Source: Diplocarpon mali
Taxonomy: Eukaryota; Ascomycota; Leotiomycetes; Helotiales; Drepanopezizaceae
Direction of reading: 5' to 3'
NCBI GenBank assembly: GCA_024741835.1
Contig: JAENRP010000075.1
Span: 62,001 to 126,000 of the forward strand
DNA: 64,000 nt
The notes beneath the pieces were generated by a model. That model was not told where the DNA came from, did no database searches, and worked only from the letters and a program-made list of their open reading frames with translations. The position numbers and the translations under genes are program-made. Shown here piece by piece: positions 49,101 through 61,100 of this stretch (within the stretch, counting starts at the first letter, position 1; every line of letters starts with the position of its first letter).

Positions 49101-50451
49101 AAAGCAACCAACCTTTGTCAGTGAGTTCATGTCAACGTAAATTCTGGCTTCCTCGTCGTCTCCGATACTGGGTCTAGGATGCAAAGTTTCCTCTGGGAGA
49201 GGCCTAATCAGCCCTTGTGTCTTGAACAGTCGGCCTCTTTGACCCCCGGTGCGAGCTGTTGTCGCAGTAAACGAGGAAAAAACGGATCCAGGTGTACTTC
49301 TCCCATCAATCTTCCGACCTCGCCCAATTGTCATAGGCGTCCCGGCCTGTATTGTTGATATTCCGCTAGCATTATGGGTTGGGAGGATCGGAGCCTGCAA
49401 AGAGATTAAATCGTCCATTGAATCATCGGAGAGGTCGTCGTTCTCAGCATCTGACAGATCAGTTTCGGTCTCAGTCTCAGTATCCCCATCCCCCATTGCC
49501 GTGTCGGTTCTATATCGATCTTCAGTCGCAGAGAAGAACTGGTCATTCGAGGTGTCCTCGTCATCCTCGGCTCCCCCGTTCAGAGAAGCATTGGTAGGCA
49601 GTGTTTGCGAGCTTCTAACACTCTTTGCATGATGTCCTGTCTGAATAACGATAATTTTGGTTTGTGCGGATAGAAAGCCTTGGCCTACAGGCTCGCAGAG
49701 AGTGACCTTCGCGGGTGGCGGGGTAACATGGGTAATTGGATGCGGAGGTAGAGGTAGAGAGAAAAAATCGCCAGTGTGGACAATCTTCAGTGCTCGTAGA
49801 GATTCTCGAATCGCTGCCGTCAAACGGTCCTCGGGTGTGTTAGGCACCTTTTTTCCACTTGTCGCCCCATTCCCCCGCATATGTTCACCGTGGAACGTTC
49901 CCTCGCCATTTTCCAGCCGTCTTGCCAACTCTCCTTCAATCGTCACAAACAAAGTATCTAGCGTGAGTGGTACGACATCCAGAATTCGAATCTCAATGCC
50001 GCTCCGGCTGCTGCTGGATATCTTTGAGGGAGCGAGCTTTTGGAGAGCTTCTGCAAAGCTTTGAAGTGCCAGTGATGAAGGAGAGAATTGGACAGTCGAC
50101 TTTGCGAGTGCGCCTGAGGGCCTGATGGGTACTACAGTCCAGGTAGAGTCTTCGACGGACGTTGAAGGCCCCCAAGGCGAAATTGCGACATGATGAAATT
50201 CGGGGGCCTTAGAAGTACCGTTGCCATTCTCTGTGGCTACAGAAAGGTTCTATTAGCTCCTTATAGCTCCATAAATGATATATACACCCACGCTGAGCTA
50301 GAGTAGGAAACAAGTCCGCAAACAGGTCTTCTGAGAGTATGCCGACATCGCCCTTCACATGCTCGTCCAGCACCAGTCTGGCAGATATGGACGACTTGTC
50401 CTGCCGTCTCCTCTTCCTCTTCCTGCTCGGTATCTGTGCTTGCTCTGCCAT
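46146..50451 (-). CDS. PEX6: Peroxisomal AAA-ATPase peroxin-6
   Basis: With PEX1 forms the hexameric ATPase that extracts ubiquitinated PEX5 from the peroxisome membrane for another import round. Exons 50451-50292, 50236-46849, 46800-46146; introns of 55 and 48 bp; 1,400 residues, in the range of filamentous-fungal Pex6. The second AAA domain (about 1000-1250) has Walker A GPPGTGKT, Walker B VVFFDELD, and ATNRPDLLDAALLRPGRFDK. The first ATPase domain (from about 769) is degenerate at Walker A (STQRNIGKAT), as expected for this subunit. The intron at 46801-46848 is a multiple of three without a stop, and is placed by the family motif ALTRKFTLHP, which its removal restores. The C-terminus is Lys/Glu-rich. 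First ATG used. Divergent from the lipase gene. Confidence 0.96.
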
Positions 50452-52417
50452 GGCTACGGCAGTAATGGGTCGCTATTGGGATCGCGTTTGATGCGCTTGG
50501 CGCGTCTAGAAACTAGAGCTTTGGGTTCATGGTCCAACCATGCTTCGGAAGTGGGATTCCGAGAGTATGAGCGAAACTATAGAACTGTAAGTATGGCGGA
50601 TATGGCGTAGGATGGATTGATTGCTTGCTCTCCAAATCCATGTGCTGGGATCAAGTGGAGTTATGCACAGGGTCAGATTTGGGCCGCGGATTTCTGTACG
50701 GTCGATGGAGCTGTGTCGGCGCCAGCAGGCCGAGGCTTTCCAGAGAGGCCAAGACAGGTGTGGCGTGTGGCTTCAGCCCTGATCAGGTGATGATTTGTTG
50801 AGCTGGAACTTGGCAATGCCAACGTGAAGCTGGATGGACCACCGAGTATCTCCTGCTGTATGTATACCTCTTCACCCGTTTCTCCCAGAGAATCTCTCAG
50901 CATTACTTCGTCTGTCGCCACGCCGGTGTCCTGGCTCGGTTGTATTCCATCAGGTCGTCGTAAGGTCGCATCGGCTCGCTTACCATTGTCAATACAAAGT
51001 ACTGACTGTATCAAACAGTTTTGCCTAGGTCCCTAGGTAAGGTAGGTACAATTGACCGGGAAAATGCCGAAACTTGCCCAGGGGAAAAAGTACAAAGCGT
51101 TCTAAAGCTTGGTATATTTCAGAGCGTGCTCTTCCGGTTTTACTGTGTTGTTTCTGCAGCTTCGGATCAGGATCCACTTGAGAAATCCCGCCTGATTCGA
51201 TAGCGATGTACAGTGAGACCTCAAGTACTGATTCTGTCGTTTGCTGAAGTGCATGTTGACTTGAGCCTCTGAAGCGCTCGAGGGTCTTCAAGAACACATC
51301 AGAGGAAGATAGTAAGCCTTGTCTAAAGATGATGTCACTGCGAGGATTCTCTGTTTACTGTCCATACGAGGACGTTCGGCTCCCCGGCTGCTGTGGAGAG
51401 AGACTTTTGTTCTCGTACATCAGCAAAGCTCCTTGCCTGGGTGTTGCAGTGGCAATGAGGAAACGTGACAAGCAACTGTCAGGGCGACTCAACCTCAGGA
51501 GGATGGCGACGTCAATGAGCTTGGTGAGCTTGGAAAGATGTGGTCTTCACATGCAAGATGCATTACCGGCCCTTGGCCCTTGGGGAGATTGAAGAACTTG
51601 GATGCACCACCAATGACGCATAAGGGCTATGGATGTGCACTTCGCACCAGTCGACTCCTGCGTACAGTAAACCTGTTCTAGGAGGGGGTCCCTACGCTCG
51701 CCATCTACATCCACCCAACAACGCGTTCTTCGCATCGCACCTCAACCTGTGCTTGTTGGTAGTTTTACCTGTCGGTAGGGAGGTATCTTGGCCGGTGGGT
51801 AGACCTCAAACACCCAGAACAGGGCCATATTCTAACGCGGGGGAATTCCACCCTTCCCTACCCCTCCTCTTCGCGGATCCCTGATATCTTCGCCCGTGCT
51901 GATGATGTTTCAAGCGCGCTGCGTCGAGTCAAATCCGAATCAAGGTGGCGTGGGTAAGCCAGGTCTAACGAAAACTACCAGGTCGTAGAGGTTAGTTTAG
52001 GATATCATCAGGCTTGCGTTGTTGCTCAAGGCCCAGACCCCGTAGAGATCCGCACCGCCCGAATCCAGGCCCGCAGTGCGTCGGCAAAAGCTCGGGATCA
52101 AGCGTACTCGACTGCTGTAGTGCGTCCCATCTTCATCATGCCGAGCGAGCAATGGAGGGATATCTGGGATTCTGGAATTCTGGGAACGAACAACAACCCG
52201 CCAGCTTCAAAGATGCACACCGGTGTCCTGCCGTCCTTTTCCCCGCCGGCATCCTCTTTTCAGACATTGCCAATCGCTCGTCGGGTATATGCACACACAC
52301 ATATATAACGCCGTCTCCCCACGATACCAGGTCTTCCTGATTCAAGTCGACGTCAATTGAGTCTGTCATTTCAGCATTTCCAACCTGCTTCCATTGGCGA
52401 TAGCGAAGCGAGGCGAG
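50452..52417. promoter_or_regulatory. Divergent promoter region of PEX6 and lipase genes
   Basis: About 2 kb between two genes that face away from each other. No coding frame with a motif. A short cluster of CTAGGT/GGTAGGT units lies at 51026-51049. No specific factor sites are claimed. Confidence 0.4.
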
Positions 52418-54634
52418 ATGTCTACGACAAGCAGTCACACAGCACCCGCTACGGTACTGCCCACGACGGCAATCAAGTACGCACACCAAGCAGAGAGACT
52501 GTCTCTGGCAGCACTAGGACAGGACAGCGATGGGTCGGGCATGGCTGTGGAAGCCCTCTACATAACACCGCAAGATGCAATTGTCATCACGGGAAATGGT
52601 GGACGACTACCTGCGGTCCCGTTGGCGGAGGCGGCGAAGCTCAATCGACTGAAGGCTGCGGTGGAAGGGGACCCGAATGAGACGTTGGAGGCCGCAATGA
52701 TGGAAAAATCGGTTTCGGAAGACGGGCGGCCGGATTCGCAGAATTGGAACCCTATGCAAAAGACTGGTGAAGGGTCTCTGCGACGAGCCATGCCCCCTTC
52801 ACGAACGAACCCGCTGTTCCCGCCTCTACCGCTCTATGGGCCGTCCTCTGTATCGCGCGATCTGCAGTGCATGGTCTTCCGAGCCTCTTCATTCATTCTT
52901 TCGGGCTGCTTCTTGGGACTCATTGTGTTTGGAGCAGCAGTTACGAGTTTGAGGCCAATGTTCACCCATGTTTGGTTACGTCTGACTTGGCGAAGTCCCG
53001 ACGCGAGGCGACCCTTCCACGAAGATGAGAAGCGGCTGAAGAGATTGAGAAAAGAGGAGGAAAAAGAATGGAGCAAAAAGCAGAAAACGTGGACGGATTC
53101 GGCTGTAAAAATGCATGCTATCAATGACGACGAGGCGGACCAAAGCGAGTTCATACCTACAGAAGGTGGACCAGACCCTTTGGTCTGCGATGTTGGATAC
53201 TACGCTCGAAGGGTTGGACTCGATATGGAGGCATTCAAAGTCCAGACGGAGGATGGATTCATCATTGATCTATGGCACATATATAACCCCTCGGAGTACA
53301 CACCAATGTCGGATGTCGAACACTCAGCAAGAGGTCCCGATCTATTCGCTAGCGCTGGTCCCTGCCGGTCGCCAACTACTCAGAAGCCGAAGTTTCCCAT
53401 CCTCATGATCCACGGACTGCTCCAGTCATCTGGAGCCTATTGTACGAACGATGACAGGTCTCTTGCATTCTATCTCTGCAAGTCCGGGTACGACGTATGG
53501 CTCGGGAACAACCGATGCGGTTTCAACCCTGACCATACTCTCCTCTCCTCCCCCGACCCCCGCATGTGGGCATGGAACATAAGGCAGATGGGCGTAATGG
53601 ATCTTCCCGCCCTAACCTCCCGGGTCCTCTCCGAAACAGGTTTCTCCAAACTCGGGCTGATCGCTCACTCGCAAGGCACGACGCAAACCCTCGTCGCCCT
53701 AGCCAAAGAACAACGTCCGGAACTGGGCGACAAACTCACCGTTTTCTGCGCGTTGGCCCCAGCCGCCTACGCCGGCCCGTTAATCGGCAAAGCCTACTTC
53801 AAATTTATGCGCATGATCTCCCCGGCATTCTTCCGCATCATCTTCGGCATCCACGCCTTCATCCCACTAATGATGACCATGCACAGCATCATCCCCGGCA
53901 AGCTCTTTGGCGCCATGGGCTACGTCGTCTTCCACTTTCTCTTCAACTGGAGCGACTTCCGCTGGGACCGCGGCTTGCGCGATCGCTGCTTCCAATTTTC
54001 GCCTGTGTATGTCAGCGCAGAGAGCATGAGGTGGTGGCTCGGCCGTGAGTGTTTCGCGAAACATAAATGTATCCTTGCTACGCGGGAGGAGAGTCATGCC
54101 GAGGATGCAGAGGACGATATGGAGGATTCTTGCATACGATCTGAGCAGGAAGCCAACTCATCCTCGCCGCGCGATAGGCCGTCGCAGGCTCAACGCAGTT
54201 TAGAGGCCAGGAAGAAGCATGAGCGTAGACCAAGAGGAGCGACTGCTTGGTATAATGAGCAAGTACCCCCGTTTGCATTTTGGGTTACTGGATCCGACGA
54301 CCTGGTCGACGGAAGGAGATTGTTGAGACGCTTTGAGAGGGGCAGGGAACCGCATGCACGGATTGTGCATAGCAACGTCATCGAGGAGTATGAACATCTA
54401 GATGTGATTTGGGCGATGGATTGCATCGAAAAAGTAGGTCGAGAAGTGAAAGAAGTGTTGTGGAAGACGTGTGATGTCCGGCACCAGGTAAGGACTCCGA
54501 AAGGCTGCGAAGACGTAGAGGCGTGGCACGATCCGAAGTTTGATGAGAAAGTCGATAGCGACGTAGGTGCCGATGGAGCTAGTGAGGAGAAAGAAGAGGA
54601 TGATCAAAGTAGCAGTGAGAGTCCGGGCGAGTAG
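52418..54634 (+). CDS. Alpha/beta-hydrolase, steryl ester hydrolase/TAG lipase (TGL1/YEH-like)
   Basis: Membrane-anchored lipase that probably hydrolyses steryl esters or triacylglycerol. One exon, 738 residues, from the first ATG (52418). N-terminal polar region, a membrane segment at about 154-178 (SSFILSGCFLGLIVFGAAV), then a basic/acidic linker, then the acid-lipase-type domain starting at VQTEDGFIIDLWHIYN. Catalytic elements visible: oxyanion region MIHGLLQSSGAY (about 330), nucleophile elbow AHSQG with Ser418, Asp in GSDDLVDG (627/628), and His660 in EYEHLDVIW. A hydrophobic lid-like stretch (FFRIIFGIHAFIPLMMTM) follows the elbow. A polar insert of about 65 residues (from about 550) precedes the Asp. 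The acidic C-terminal tail is unusual. Yeast relatives act at lipid droplets or plasma membrane. Confidence 0.9.
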   Translation: MSTTSSHTAPATVLPTTAIKYAHQAERLSLAALGQDSDGSGMAVEALYITPQDAIVITGNGGRLPAVPLAEAAKLNRLKAAVEGDPNETLEAAMMEKSVSEDGRPDSQNWNPMQKTGEGSLRRAMPPSRTNPLFPPLPLYGPSSVSRDLQCMVFRASSFILSGCFLGLIVFGAAVTSLRPMFTHVWLRLTWRSPDARRPFHEDEKRLKRLRKEEEKEWSKKQKTWTDSAVKMHAINDDEADQSEFIPTEGGPDPLVCDVGYYARRVGLDMEAFKVQTEDGFIIDLWHIYNPSEYTPMSDVEHSARGPDLFASAGPCRSPTTQKPKFPILMIHGLLQSSGAYCTNDDRSLAFYLCKSGYDVWLGNNRCGFNPDHTLLSSPDPRMWAWNIRQMGVMDLPALTSRVLSETGFSKLGLIAHSQGTTQTLVALAKEQRPELGDKLTVFCALAPAAYAGPLIGKAYFKFMRMISPAFFRIIFGIHAFIPLMMTMHSIIPGKLFGAMGYVVFHFLFNWSDFRWDRGLRDRCFQFSPVYVSAESMRWWLGRECFAKHKCILATREESHAEDAEDDMEDSCIRSEQEANSSSPRDRPSQAQRSLEARKKHERRPRGATAWYNEQVPPFAFWVTGSDDLVDGRRLLRRFERGREPHARIVHSNVIEEYEHLDVIWAMDCIEKVGREVKEVLWKTCDVRHQVRTPKGCEDVEAWHDPKFDEKVDSDVGADGASEEKEEDDQSSSESPGE

Positions 54635-56102
54635 ATCGCAGGTGCATGTTTCGATGCATCAGCGGGGTGGCGTTGGTGGATGTCTAGATGGGATATACTG
54701 TGCGCGTATCTAGAGAGCAGCATTGGTTATCAAAAGCGTTGGAGCTCGGGGTATGCTCTTGATTGGACAAGATACTTTCCACGATAATGATAATAGCATG
54801 CGATTTATCACAATCCTAGCTTGGACCCTGTATTGTTGACTTAACTTCGCCTACGACGCTTCCCTCGCTTAGCCACAACGTATCAACACCACTGATAGCT
54901 CTCAGCTCGACGATGCATCTGGATCGCCCTCTGGTTGGATTACTTTCCGGATCCTCCTGGTTGCGAAGTACCACGCAACCGTGTCTCGGCACCATGCCCC
55001 AGTAATGAAGCTCCTGGCGCGCCAGATTGAGGGGTTAGAGGAGAAGGCGCTGGACCACGGCACCGCCAGCGGGGAGGGCTGACCTACCCGGGGGTCAAAG
55101 CCATTCCGGCCGGCTGAAAGCTCGCCGAGGACGATCAGACGATGCGTCGGGTCGCGTTCCGAAGCTTTCTGTTCCGCAGAAGCTGGCGCGGGCTTTGGTT
55201 GGAGCGACCAGCACTCGGCGAGCCCGTGAGTGGAAGGTAAGGAGGCACCCGCTCCTGTGGTGAGTGTCGGGAGCCGACCTGGTTCGAGGCGTAGTGATGA
55301 CCATGTGGCTACGTTTGGTGTTGATCGAGTGCTTGATATGTGTGCATCTTCTGGGGTCAGCGTGTAGCTCTAGCTGAGAAGTTATCCAAGGGTTGGTAGA
55401 TTCAGCAGGCGACCAGAACAGGCAAGACACTGACGGCGAGTAAGGCTTCCTAGTGGTCAAGTTTGAAAGATCTTCAAAAAACGTGGTCTAAATGGTGATC
55501 AAGATCTAAGTATTGCTCAACATCAGGAGTCCCGTCACTACAAATCGCAACGGAAAGTAAAGGAAGATTGTGAGAATGAGCATTTGGTAACCGGTCTTGA
55601 TTCTCGATTGATCGCCATCCAGAACCCCACCATCGTCTAAACCGAAATCCTCTCTTCATGATACATACCTTCAATCACTGCAATGAAGTCAGCTCAATCT
55701 TCTCTCGTATTCAACGATAAGCGGACATAAGGTATTGCAAGATCTGGGATACGTAGGCACCACCAGAAGACTGTCTCAAGAACCAAGATATCAAGAAATT
55801 GGAAAAGCAAAAGAGGATGTACGTAAAAGCACGTCTGTCCACCGCATCCTCGAACGTACAAGTATTCTGCCCCTCGCAAACCCCTGATATAACCTCCCCA
55901 CGTTCCGACTCGGCAGCCCCCATGCCTTCTCCTTGCCGCGAGGCGTCTCAACTCTATTCTCATCTACCACCACCTTGGAAATGCTGTCGCTCGCGAAATC
56001 AACATCTCAATCTTCTGGTCATTACACCCGATGTTCAGGAAGGGGCCGGAAGGAGAAACACGTAAATGCACCATTCGAGACCAGGAACCCCTTGAGATGC
56101 TT
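54635..56102. other. Intergenic with coding-like pieces of unknown origin
   Basis: Leftward frames at 56194-55964 (SPPEFLSHALSVHESISRG, SPSGPFLNIGCNDQKIEML) and 55923-55711 look protein-like but have no ATG and no recognised family. They lie directly downstream of the small gene at 56103-56490 and could be its lost 3' part. Nothing supportable in 54635-55460. Confidence 0.3.
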
Positions 56103-56490
56103 TCATGCACGGAGAGAGCATGAGAGAGGAATTCCGGGGGGGAGTATCCCGTCCAGGAAGATGGTGTCGTCGGACGTGAGGGGATCATTCTCACGCAGGA
56201 CTCTCTCTTCGGCGTCCCGCACCGTTTGGTGCTTCCGGCGATTTGCGACGACGGACTGAGGTACGGGGCCGAAACTGAAGCCGAGGACTAATCAAGACGT
56301 ATCAAGTTAACGTCTTGATGCGAAGGCTCAGGTTAGTGTGGCGGGGAGACTGCTTACCAGGTTGGATGTAGTCAATCGTGTGACCGAAATGGATACTCAG
56401 AAGATTCCCACCAACTTCTCTCTGCCCAAGATACGTTGGACCATCAACCCCACTCCCCACCAGCTGATGTGTGGAAGTGGGAGGTGGCAT
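56103..56490 (-). CDS. Small two-exon candidate gene, unidentified
   Basis: Exons 56490-56358 and 56287-56103, with a 70-bp intron (donor GTAAGC, acceptor GATTAG) in agreeing phases; 105 residues from ATG 56490. Sequence includes LVGSGVDGPTYLGQREVGG and, in exon 2, GFSFGPVPQSVVANRRK and DDTIFLDGILPP. No family recognised. The reading frame closes soon after a run of seven Cs (minus strand, near 56136-56142); one fewer C would continue into a further 57-codon frame ending at 55964. So this may be a frameshifted longer gene or an assembly error. The intron holds an inverted repeat. Low confidence. Confidence 0.33.
56291..56319. repeat. Inverted repeat ATCAAGACG...CGTCTTGAT
   Basis: Perfect 9-bp arms at 56291-56299 and 56311-56319 around an 11-bp spacer, lying inside the proposed intron of the small gene at 56103-56490. 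Confidence 0.9.
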
Positions 56491-58113
56491 ACGTACACGC
56501 TTCCATAGCAGTCGGCCTAAGATTCCCACCCTGGCCAGTCCAAGTGCTGCTCAATACCCTCCCAATTCTCCCAGCAACAATCAAGATTTCTTCGCAATCG
56601 GCGCTTGTCGAGCTTACAATCCGATGAAAGGCCTCTTAGACTCCCCGTCATTCCTAAGGCGTAGCGACCCCTTAGCCTCAGCGAGACTCTTACCAAGCGG
56701 CTACTCGACATAAAATTCTTTCCCAGATTTCAAACTTGGGCTGATGGTCTGGAGGTGGGGATTGACTTTGACGCTGCAGACTACCAAGTCAAAATCCGCG
56801 TCTCTTGCGAGATCTAGACAGCTTAGCAGGTGCTTGCTTCATGCTATGGAAGAGAAGATAGGAACCTTCAGAATCACCGTAGGCCTTGGTGTGTCCCGGC
56901 AATTCGTATTTCAGAATAGCCGCTTCGGCGTTCTTAACGGGACCGTTGCAAATTGCTACGATCTAGTACTTACCACTGTGCTTCATGTACGGGAGCTGTG
57001 CGCCTGATGCCCTCTCTTAACGCAGTGCCAGAAATTTCAGAAATTTCGTATCAAAGCTGGTATCGATTGCAAGTGTCTAGAGCACAACGAGTGTACCGAG
57101 CTAACATTGCGGGTATGAGATGAAAAAGCGAGTAGGGGAGTCAGGTGCCTGACGTTCACTGACGCCTGATGCTGGGAGGCTGGTGAAGCCAACTCGAATG
57201 GGTGCCATCGCTTTCCTTTTGATCTGACTTCAGAATAGTTTTATGAATGACAGGTCATTTAGGCTCTGCTCCCAGGTGAAATTTAAGTGACGACTGGGTC
57301 CCACATAGGAATGAGGGGTTCCTTTGATCTCAAGATGCGGGATCAAATTGTTTCGGCGATTAAGCAGACAGTATCATTGCTTCAAAACCAGCGTCTGCAC
57401 GACGACAATCCAATATAACGTTGCTACGATACCTCAACTGCAGTTATGCCATGGGTGCAGCAGACACTTTTCTGAATATAGTCTGGATTAGACTGAGGAG
57501 AGGGGGGCAAGGGTCAGGAGGAGGAGGAACATGATTAAACACCCAGGAATGTTCGACATCACAAATACGCAAACAAGAAAACAGGAGGTGATTATCAAGT
57601 CATTTTTGTCTTTGATGAATTTTTCATCTCCCATTGATCAATCGATCGCTCTTCCCGACCATTCCAACTCCCAGCCGCCAAAGACGAGCAGGTCAGAATC
57701 GAAAAATCAAGAGAAAATTGTGGCCGGTGCAATACCTACGCTCGCCGAGAGCCGTGTTCTTTTTATGAAGAGTGTTAGAAAAACCTCCCCAATATGCCAG
57801 ACCATTGTACTCCAAACAACCAAGCCCCTCCTTAGAGGTGGCTCTCAATATAAAGTAGAAACATAACAAACAATGGGCACAGCTGCCTGCTCATAGGTGC
57901 AGATGCCTGTTCGCAGAAGGAGAATATAACGCCACCGTTCAATGCTTCGAAATGGGCTCTTAGAACTGCAAAAACGTGGGAAGAAATTCGAAGCTTTAAG
58001 GAATCGAGATCGGCCGTGTGAAGTCGTGATGACCAAGTCTCCTTGCGTTGAAGTGCATAGGTAGCGCTCGGCGCGTTGTAGAAGAGGATATAATGATGAA
58101 TTGTTGCTTCGAT
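56491..58113. other. Intergenic, no supportable gene
   Basis: Short frames at 56711-56517 (leftward) and 57531-57866 (rightward) have no motif. The right part is the 3' side of LRG1. Nothing else seen. Confidence 0.35.
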
Positions 58114-61100
58114 TCAACTTGCTCCAGTCACGCCAACTGAGCCGTTTCGGGGGCGACCCCATGCTGAATTCCGGTACTCTCGTCTTTGCTCCTGCTGGCT
58201 ATCCGGAGTACCTTTGCGGCGAATGAAAGGGGGCGGAGCTTCAAGGTCCTGGCCTTGCCACTGCTGGGCCGGTGGCGTGTTTTGATTTGAATTCGCAGCA
58301 TATGGCGCGGAGGGATCTTGCACGTGTCGAACACTGCTTTCCTTTGGCCAAGCGCGGGCCTGAGAAGAATCGGCATCGACCCGTGTGACAACTGGCGCTA
58401 AAGGTCGCCCGCCACTATCTCTGGTCCTACCTAACGGTGAAGATTCAGTCTCGACAGTGTGCCGTGGTCCACCGTTGGCACCAAGATCGCCGTAGCGCTT
58501 GAGAATCTCTTTCGTAGTGATATCGCCTGGGTTGTTGAAGAGTGACTGATCACCCAAGATTGACAACAGATCTTGAGGAACCTAGATAGTTATTAGTCGC
58601 GAACTGGAAACTGAGCATCGGTCAAACTTACTTCACACATCTGCTCGTTGTATTCGATGAGCGTGTGTACGACCTCGATTGCCAGGAAATTATCATCAAC
58701 GGGTGTCTTGGCGTTGGTATAGAGAATGTTAGGGGCAATGACGGTGGCCAGATTATGAGTATCCATCTTGGAGCCTGATTCTTCGTCGACCTGGTGGAAA
58801 GTGCCAACAAAATTGAAAAATGAGCACAGGACTTCCAGGCAGTCTCGATGGGTCTTGGGCAACAGGCAACAGGTTAAATGAACAACCCGTCGCCTCTTGT
58901 CATCGTCGGTAATCTTCTGCGATGCGATAAAGAGTCGATGCAGCTTGAAGGTCAGTAGCGGATCCGGAAGCTCCCGAAGGTACTTCTTCAGTAGAGCCGC
59001 AACCTGCACAACATTCTCCTTGGTGAAGTCCACACCTTCCATCCCATCCTTATCGATTGCTGCCATCGTCTCATTGAGCCGCTTGATGTTACCATTCTTA
59101 CGGAAAACACCTTCCACAGAGAGGTCCATCGTGCGCATTGTTCGTACGGCATCGTCAACGATCGCAGGAACTCGCAGCGTACCCGGTCCGATGCCCTCTG
59201 TTGACTCCGCTCCGTCCCGGTCGATGATAACCTCGAGAGGGACACCGAATACACCCTTCTTCTTCCCACCTTTCTTGCCGTCATTCTTCAGAGCCTTGCC
59301 GACTTTGTTCCAAAATGTTGGCTTTCTCGTCTCAATCAAGCCGAGGAGCTCTTCCATCGTGAAGTGGCCCTCTAGCATGGGCTGCATTGCAATAACAGCT
59401 ACATGACGTATGATGAAGTACTCTAATGCGGAGAGTTCGCCGAAATACCTCCTCCCTTGTCTTGGTGCTGAGTCTCCTGATGCAGGCTGGTCGAGAGGAC
59501 CGCCGCCAGATGTATTCCGGTTATGACCGTTGACAAGTTTCGGGAGGTTAGGATCTGTCATGGAGGTTCGGAAAAGCTCATGTCGGTGCTTGTAAGCATT
59601 TGGGCGCTGGTCTTTAGCTTGTTCAGAAGCGGCAATTCTTGGAATGTCATCCAAAGTGATCCCGTTGCTGCCACCATACATAAGCTCAGTGCGCGCATCG
59701 CTAGCACCATCTCGATCCCCCAGGGCTCGAGTGTTCAAATCCCGTCTATCAGATCCATCGGCTCCACCTTGCCCGGAACCGTCGTTAGGACCTTCAATAA
59801 TCCGGGAAGTCCTACCTTTCTTGATCGTTGTAGAGAGGTGTTTATCCATGCGCGTACTCCTCAGCCGACGCACATCGTTGAGTGTGTTCTCGTAAGAAAT
59901 AGTGGATGCGCGCTTGTCGTTTGAATCGCCGCCAAATGATTTTGAACGTGTATCTGACCTAAGCAGAGGGGCATCGTTCTGAGAAAGTAATCGGTGGCCT
60001 TCGGAGGAATCGTATCCATTCAGATTTGGATCGTCCGATGTGTGGGGCAGAGCTCCACTATCTCGAAGCTCTTCGATGAGCGATGCTAGCGAGACACGCA
60101 AAACGAAGACATACTCTTGCAGTCTGGTGATTCGATTAAACCCGCCGACTGCGCCTCGAGTATTACCCTCGCAGTTGTTGCAGAAGATAAGACGGTCATG
60201 ATCGCTCCACCTAACATCTTCAAGATTTTGGCCAAGCTCTCGAGAACATTTAGCACATTTTAGGCAAGCCAGATGCCATCTCTGATGCACAAGACAGGCG
60301 CATTCATCCTCAACAGTAGCTCGACAAATAGGGCATTGATCCATCTTCGAGGTACCGAGTTTCGGTATTCCGGTGACCGACTCAAGCGATCGATCGTCAT
60401 ACTTGATGGCTTCCATATCGCCGAGGTCTTGGAGGAACTCCTGCAAGCACCCCGAGCTTTGATGCTCTCGCTCCACCTTCAAAGAACCCTGCAGGCATAT
60501 ACGAATCAGGAGTTTCAAGTAATGTGCCAAACCAGTTACCAACGCAAGGAGCTCTTGGGTGACTCCGAGTTTTCTGACGCCACCGGCTTGGCTTGCTCTG
60601 AGTAATTTGAAGAAAGCAACAATCTTCTTGCATAGCAGCTTTGCTTCTCTCGAGTAGGAAAGTCCTACCAGCTGTTAATGCATATAACAATGAAATCTTG
60701 GTTCACACACCTTTAGGTCCAGCCTGTGTCATTGCAGCGTCTAGCTTATCGGCAGAACGGAACAAGACATCCACATGACTAATAAACTGCCTAGCAATCA
60801 GGACCCCATCCATGTAAGCACCATTACTGACGTGCAATAGCATGTCTGAAATACAGGAGGCTGAGGATTCTTCAAAGGTTGAAAGAACACTCCAGATCTT
60901 GTAAACCTTCTCTTCCATCTGCTCTTCTTTGCATCTGACTGCGTTCCGACCTTCTTCATCAGTTATGTCTTCAGTCTCCGGTTGGGATTCATCCTTCTCC
61001 TTCTTCTCCTGCGAAGAAGCAAGTCTAACGTTCCAGAATTTGTGAATCATATAGCATTCGGGATGCCAATGTTGGTCCTGCCCATTTCTGTAGATTTCGA

